Source: Pseudomonas oligotrophica (GTDB lineage Bacteria > Pseudomonadota > Gammaproteobacteria > Pseudomonadales > Pseudomonadaceae). From it: a DNA stretch of 64,000 nt. The notes beneath the pieces were generated by a model. It had not been told where the DNA came from. It worked only from the letters and a program-made list of their open reading frames with translations, and ran no database searches. The stretch is from NCBI RefSeq assembly GCF_021726475.1, contig NZ_JAKJRU010000007.1, forward strand, positions 62,001-126,000, given 5' to 3'. The position numbers and the translations under genes are program-made. Below, piece after piece: positions 60,243 through 64,000 of this stretch. Each line of letters begins with the position of its first letter. Position 1 is the first letter of the stretch.

Positions 60243-61326
60243 CCTGCCGCAAGGCCTGCCCGGGCAGCCCGGCGAATCCGCCGCCGGCCTGGTCGAGCGG
60301 CATTTCCAGCAACTGCTGGCGGCCCGTTGCTACCAGGCCGATGCGGCCCAGCAACAGGCCATCGGGCAGCTCGCGCGCTGGCTTGACGGCTGGTTGCGCG
60401 GTCGCGCCGGCTGGCTGCGCGCGCCGAAGGCCGGCGTCTACCTGTGGGGCGGCGTCGGGCGCGGCAAGAGCTTCGTGATGGACGCCTTCTTCGCCGCCGC
60501 ACCGCTGGCGGCCAAGCGTCGCGTGCACTTCCACGCCTTCCTCCACGAGATCCAGCTGCGCCTGCAGCAGATCGGCGGCCAGGCCGACCCGCTGGCGACC
60601 GTCGCCGCCGAGATCGCCACGCAGACGCGCTTGCTGTGCTTCGACGAGTTCCACGTGCATGACATCGGCGATGCCATGCTGCTCGGGCGCCTGCTGCGGC
60701 ATCTGGTGGACGCCGGGGTAGGGCTGGTCTGCACCTCCAACTACCCGCCGGCCGGACTCTGCCCGAACCCGCTGTACCGCGACCGCTTCCAGCCGGCGAT
60801 CGCGCTGCTCGAGCGGCGCTTCGCCGTGCTCGGGCTCGAGGGCGGCGAGGACTATCGCCAGCGCGCCGGCTACTGCTGGGGCGATTGCGCGATGCTCGCC
60901 GAGGCCGCGCAAGGCGCCTGGGTGGCGCACCAGCTCGGCCTGGACGCCAGCGCCGAACGCGACGTGACGCTGCTGGTGAACCGCCGGCCGCTGGCGTTAC
61001 TGGCCCGCCAGGCGCAGAACGCCTGGCTACACTTCGACGTGCTCTGCCGCGAGCCGCGCGCCAGCGCCGACTTCCTCTGGCTGGCCGAGGCGTTCCATGG
61101 CCTGGCGCTGTCCGGCGTGCCGCGCCTGGACGCCCAGCCGATCGACGTGCAGCAGCGCTTCCTCAACCTGATCGACATCCTCTACGACCAGGGCAACTAC
61201 CTGCTGCTGGTCGGCGAGGCGCCGCCTGAGGCGCTGCTCAGAGACGGTGGCCACGTCGACTTCTCCCGTACCCGCAGCCGCCTGCAGCAATTGCGCCGCC
61301 TGCCGGGCGTTTCCCCGTCCTGCTGA
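60232..61326 (+). CDS. AFG1/ZapE-like ATPase
   Basis: About 364 aa from a TTG at 60232 inside the end of pcaG. AFG1-family P-loop ATPase: Walker A GGVGRGKS (73-80), Walker B LLCFDEFHVHDIGDAMLLGR, arginine-rich late motif and ending DGGHVDFSRTRSRL. ZapE binds FtsZ in E. coli, and mitochondrial homologues handle membrane proteins. Here the gene is translationally coupled to pcaG, an unusual place for a division factor. It is a divergent paralogue, so zapE itself is not assigned. The start is uncertain. Confidence 0.85.
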   Translation: MTSDLPQGLPGQPGESAAGLVERHFQQLLAARCYQADAAQQQAIGQLARWLDGWLRGRAGWLRAPKAGVYLWGGVGRGKSFVMDAFFAAAPLAAKRRVHFHAFLHEIQLRLQQIGGQADPLATVAAEIATQTRLLCFDEFHVHDIGDAMLLGRLLRHLVDAGVGLVCTSNYPPAGLCPNPLYRDRFQPAIALLERRFAVLGLEGGEDYRQRAGYCWGDCAMLAEAAQGAWVAHQLGLDASAERDVTLLVNRRPLALLARQAQNAWLHFDVLCREPRASADFLWLAEAFHGLALSGVPRLDAQPIDVQQRFLNLIDILYDQGNYLLLVGEAPPEALLRDGGHVDFSRTRSRLQQLRRLPGVSPSC

Positions 61327-61336
61327 CGAGACCCGC

Positions 61337-62266
61337 ATGCTCGCCATCCTCGCCATCACCGCGCCCATCTTCATCCTCATCGGCATCGGCTTCCTGGCTT
61401 GTCGCAGCCAGCTGGTCAGCCGCGAGCAGGCCGCCGGCATGGGCCGCTTCGTCATCACCTTCGCCTTGCCGGCGCTGGTGATCAAGGCACTGCTGGAGCG
61501 CCCGCTGGACGAGGTGCTCAACTGGAACTACCTGCTGGCCTTCGCCAGCGGCTCGCTGGCCAGCTTCGCCATCGGCTACCTGGTCGCGCGCCGTCTGCGC
61601 GGCGACAGCCTGAGCGGCAGCGCGTTGACCGGACTGGGCAGCGCCGTCTCCAACAGCGGTTTCGTCGGCTACCCGATCGTCGCCATGGTGGTCGGCCCGC
61701 CCGCCGGCGTGGCCCTGGCGCTGGGGATGATGGTCGAGAACCTGCTGATGATTCCGCTGGCGCTGACCCTCGCCGAACTCGGCCGGCAGCGCGAGGCCAG
61801 CGTCTGGCAGGCGCTGGGCGGGACGCTGGCGAGCCTGATGCGCCACCCGGTGCTGATCGCCATCAGCCTCGGGCTGGGCATGGCCCTGCTGGACGTGCGT
61901 CCGCCGCCGGTGCTGATGCGGGTGATCGAGATGCTGGCGCTGGCCTCGGCGCCGGTGGCGCTGTTCGTCATCGGCGCCAGCCTCAACGGCCTCAAGGTGG
62001 GCACGCTGTACGGCGACATGCTGCAGCTCTCGGCGAGCAAGCTGCTGCTGCATCCGCTGCTGGTGATGGGCGGTTTTTTGCTATTCCCGGTCGCCGACCC
62101 GCAACTGCGCCTGGCCGGGATACTGATGGCCTGTGCGCCGATGATGAGCATCTTCCCGATCCTCGGCGCGCGCTACGGCCTGGAAGGGCGCTGCGCCGCC
62201 GCGCTGGTCAGCGCCACGGTGCTGTCGTTCCTCAGCATCAGCCTGTTTCTCTGGCTGTTGCACTGA
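61337..62266 (+). CDS. AEC family permease
   Basis: 309-aa inner-membrane protein of the auxin efflux carrier (AEC) family, with ten predicted helices in two five-helix halves (MLAILAITAPIFILIGIGFL; GSAVSNSGFVGYPIVAMVVG; ALFVIGASLNGLKV). Bacterial members move malonate, malate and other anions. It begins 10 bp after the ATPase gene and lies in the pca operon, so export or uptake of an aromatic or dicarboxylate intermediate is a reasonable guess, not shown by sequence. Confidence 0.87.
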   Translation: MLAILAITAPIFILIGIGFLACRSQLVSREQAAGMGRFVITFALPALVIKALLERPLDEVLNWNYLLAFASGSLASFAIGYLVARRLRGDSLSGSALTGLGSAVSNSGFVGYPIVAMVVGPPAGVALALGMMVENLLMIPLALTLAELGRQREASVWQALGGTLASLMRHPVLIAISLGLGMALLDVRPPPVLMRVIEMLALASAPVALFVIGASLNGLKVGTLYGDMLQLSASKLLLHPLLVMGGFLLFPVADPQLRLAGILMACAPMMSIFPILGARYGLEGRCAAALVSATVLSFLSISLFLWLLH

Positions 62267-62275
62267 AGGCGCCTG

Positions 62276-62305
62276 GCGATTATCGAGCAATGTGTCGATA
62301 ATCGC
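62276..62305. promoter_or_regulatory. Perfect palindrome, PcaR-type operator upstream of pcaR
   Basis: GCGATTATCGA and TCGATAATCGC are exact 11-bp reverse complements around an 8-bp spacer. Each arm carries TCGATAATCGC, the core of the PcaR box reported for P. putida (GTTCGATAATCGCAC). It lies 30 bp before the pcaR start, which suggests autoregulation. Confidence 0.8.
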
Positions 62306-62334
62306 CCTTGTCTCCCGCATTCGGAATCGCCGCC

Positions 62335-63177
62335 ATGACCGATGAACTGCGCGCCCCCTCCACGCCGATGGCGCCGCCCATCGTCGCCTCGCCGGCCAAG
62401 CGCATCGAGGCGCTGACCGGCGATCCCAACTTCATGACCTCCCTGGCCCGCGGCCTGGCGGTGATCCATGCCTTCCAGGAGCGCAAGCGCCACCTGACCA
62501 TCGCGCAGATCAGCCACCGCACCGAGATCCCGCGGGCGGCGGTGCGCCGCTGCCTGCACACGCTGATGAAGCTCGGCTACGTGACCACCGACGGGCGCAC
62601 CTACTCGCTGCTGCCCAAGGTGCTGACCCTGGGCCATGCCTACCTGTCCTCGACGCCGCTGGCGATGACCGCGCAACCGATCCTCGATCGCCTCAGCGAG
62701 CAACTCCACGAGGCCTGCTCCATGGCTACCTTGGAAGGCGACGAAGTGCTCTACGTGGCGCGCTCGGCCACGCCGCAGCGGCTCATCTCGGTGGATCTCG
62801 CGGTCGGCAGCCGGCTGCCGGCCTACTGCACCTCGATGGGCCGCATCCTGCTGGCCGCGCTGGATGACGCCGCGCTGGACGAATACCTCGACCGCGCCGA
62901 CCTGCAGATCAAGACCAGCCGCACCCTGCACACCCCCGAGGCGCTGCGCGAGAACATCGCGGAAATCCGCCGCCAGGGCTGGGTCATCGTCGACCAGGAG
63001 CTGGAAGTCGGCCTGCGCTCGCTGGCGGTGCCGCTCAAGGACTCCGCCGGCCAGGTGCTCGCCGCGCTGAACGTCGGCACCCATGCCGGCCGGGTGTCGC
63101 GCCAGGAGCTGGAGACGCGCTTCCTGCCGGTGCTGCTGGAGGCCAGCCGCGAGCTGAGCACCCGGCTGTTCCACTGA
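62335..63177 (+). CDS. pcaR: IclR-type regulator PcaR
   Basis: 280-aa IclR-family regulator that responds to beta-ketoadipate and controls pca transport and degradation genes. The N-terminal HTH (SLARGLAVIHAFQERKRHLT through ISHRTEIPRAAVRRCLHTL) is followed by the effector-binding IclR domain (AVGSRLPAYCTSMGRILLAA, GWVIVDQELEVGLRSLAVPL). A long N-terminal extension rich in Pro is typical of PcaR. ATG 62335 is chosen; TTG 62308 would overlap the operator. Confidence 0.94.
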   Translation: MTDELRAPSTPMAPPIVASPAKRIEALTGDPNFMTSLARGLAVIHAFQERKRHLTIAQISHRTEIPRAAVRRCLHTLMKLGYVTTDGRTYSLLPKVLTLGHAYLSSTPLAMTAQPILDRLSEQLHEACSMATLEGDEVLYVARSATPQRLISVDLAVGSRLPAYCTSMGRILLAALDDAALDEYLDRADLQIKTSRTLHTPEALRENIAEIRRQGWVIVDQELEVGLRSLAVPLKDSAGQVLAALNVGTHAGRVSRQELETRFLPVLLEASRELSTRLFH

Positions 63178-63181
63178 GCCG

Positions 63182-63290
63182 TCACGCCCCGGCGCCGGGC
63201 TGGCCGCGGCGGAAGGCGCTGGACGAGCTGCCGTGCAGGCGGCGGAAGAAGCCGGTGAAGTAGGCGGGCTCGCCATCGACTGACCATCCC
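63182..63290 (-). pseudogene. AraC-family regulator remnant (C-terminal end)
   Basis: The minus strand reads EPAYFTGFFRRLHGSSSSAF before a stop at 63182-63184. This closely follows the C-terminal second helix-turn-helix of AraC-type regulators (DPAYFSRFFRRHTGLSPSAF). Upstream the homology ends within about 35 codons, and no start exists, so only the last piece of a gene is left. It lies between pcaR and the CoA-transferase gene, opposite to their direction. Confidence 0.6.
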
Positions 63291-63339
63291 GGCCGGCCGC
63301 GGTGGGTGCCGCCTGCGGTCGGTTGGGCGAGGCTTCTTT

Positions 63340-63354
63340 GTTCGATTACCGAAC
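63340..63354. promoter_or_regulatory. PcaR-type box 1 before the CoA-transferase gene
   Basis: GTTCGATTACCGAAC differs from the PcaR box GTTCGATAATCGCAC at three positions and is itself partly palindromic (GTTCG...CGAAC). It lies 93 bp before the CoA-transferase start, in its promoter region. Confidence 0.65.
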
Positions 63355-63358
63355 CGAA

Positions 63359-63373
63359 TGTCGATTATCGGAT
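63359..63373. promoter_or_regulatory. PcaR-type box 2 before the CoA-transferase gene
   Basis: TGTCGATTATCGGAT contains the palindromic core CGATTATCG, close to the PcaR core, and lies 4 bp after the first box. Two tandem boxes at a CoA-transferase promoter fit activation by PcaR, as described for pcaIJ in P. putida. Confidence 0.65.
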
Positions 63374-63446
63374 TGTTCCGCGACCGTGTGCTGGTTAACG
63401 TCTGCTCCACGCTACAGCGTATCGATCACCACACGAGATTCGACCC

Positions 63447-64000
63447 ATGGCTGAACTCCTCACGCTCCGCGAAGCCGTCGAGCGCTTCATCCAGAATGGC
63501 GACACCGTCGCGCTGGAAGGTTTTACCCACCTGATCCCCACTGCCGCGGCCCACGAGATCGTGCGCCAGAACAAGCAGGAGCTGACCCTGGTGCGCATGA
63601 CGCCGGACCTGGTCTACGACCTGCTGATCGGCGCCGGCTGCGTGAAGAAGCTGATCTTCTCCTGGGGCGGCAATCCCGGCGTCGGCTCGCTGCACCGCCT
63701 GCGCGATGCGGTGGAGAAGCAGTGGCCGCAGCCGCTGGAGATCGAGGAGCACAGCCACGCCGACCTCGCCAACGCCTACGTCGCCGGTGCCTCGGGCCTG
63801 CCGTTCGCCGTGCTGCGTGCCTACGCCGGTTCCGACCTGCCGAAGGTCAACCCGGTGATCAAGTCGGTTACCTGTCCGTTCACCGGTGAAGTGCTGGCCG
63901 CCGTGCCGAGCGTGCGCCCGGACGTCACCGTGATCCACGCGCAGAAGGCCGACCGCAAGGGCAACGTGCTGATCCAGGGCATCCTCGGCGTGCAGAAGGA
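63447..64000 (+). CDS. pcaI: 3-oxoadipate CoA-transferase subunit A, 5' part
   Basis: First 184 codons; the gene runs off the window end. The start MAELLTLREAVERFIQNGDT and GFTHLIPTAAAHEIVRQNKQ, LVRMTPDLVYDLLIGAGCVK match subunit A of the CatI/PcaI type found in Pseudomonas sp. B13 and P. aeruginosa. This differs from the shorter P. putida PcaI. With subunit B it moves CoA from succinyl-CoA to 3-oxoadipate. The neighbouring PcaR boxes and pca genes support the role. Confidence 0.9.
   Translation, partial: MAELLTLREAVERFIQNGDTVALEGFTHLIPTAAAHEIVRQNKQELTLVRMTPDLVYDLLIGAGCVKKLIFSWGGNPGVGSLHRLRDAVEKQWPQPLEIEEHSHADLANAYVAGASGLPFAVLRAYAGSDLPKVNPVIKSVTCPFTGEVLAAVPSVRPDVTVIHAQKADRKGNVLIQGILGVQK

Overview
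The window is chromosomal DNA of a Pseudomonas/Stutzerimonas-type gammaproteobacterium. It is GC-rich throughout, coding density is high, and nearly every recognised protein looks like a Pseudomonas protein. The order sdhB-sucA-sucB-lpdG-sucC-sucD-brnQ-(hypotheticals)-htpG matches, from memory, the region around sucA to htpG in P. aeruginosa. No IS element, prophage, CRISPR array, tRNA or rRNA was seen.

Layout. (1) 1-8245: end of sdhB, the 2-oxoglutarate dehydrogenase genes sucA-sucB-lpdG and the succinyl-CoA synthetase genes sucC-sucD, with three strong hairpins dividing the transcript. (2) 8478-20301: branched-chain amino acid carrier, a DUF599 membrane protein, two tandem hotdog thioesterases, a membrane hypothetical, htpG behind a clear sigma-32 promoter, OsmC-like protein, amidohydrolase, a chemoreceptor and the Ser/Thr transporter SstT. 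(3) 20408-29441: fabA-fabB (minus strand), gpsA, sixA, several small hydrolases and a permease. (4) 29451-37963: patatin phospholipase, selD-mnmH (tRNA selenouridine pathway), and a moxR-DUF58-tgpA set. (5) 37973-48534: chemoreceptor, tatD, a lytic transglycosylase, the secreted lipase lipA with its foldase lif, greB, the ybbA-ybbP ABC pair and divergent tesA. (6) 48613-57769: an L,D-transpeptidase, oprI, a DAHP synthase, a membrane-fused flavoprotein without the usual redox cysteines, a steroid-dehydrogenase-like flavoprotein and three small lipoproteins. (7) 57872-64000: a protocatechuate (beta-ketoadipate) cluster: pcaQ, pcaH, pcaG, a ZapE-like ATPase, an AEC transporter, pcaR and the first part of a 3-oxoadipate CoA-transferase gene.

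How the genes fit together. The suc block is central TCA metabolism. The pca block feeds aromatic carbon into succinyl-CoA and acetyl-CoA, so both ends of the window meet at succinyl-CoA. Both pca regulators have recognisable operators: a PcaQ-type palindrome before pcaH and PcaR-type boxes before pcaR and pcaI. lipA carries a sigma-54 promoter and a Crc/Hfq-type A-rich motif at its start codon, which points to control by carbon and nitrogen status.

Most unusual items: the TVP38-flavoprotein fusion that has lost the disulfide motif and the C-terminal His-Glu motif; the AFG1/ZapE-like ATPase gene overlapping the end of pcaG; the tandem mini-lipoproteins with a shared CPPG-KG-C tail; and an AraC-family gene remnant between pcaR and the CoA-transferase gene. 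All calls come from reading the sequence and from recalled family knowledge; no database search was run.
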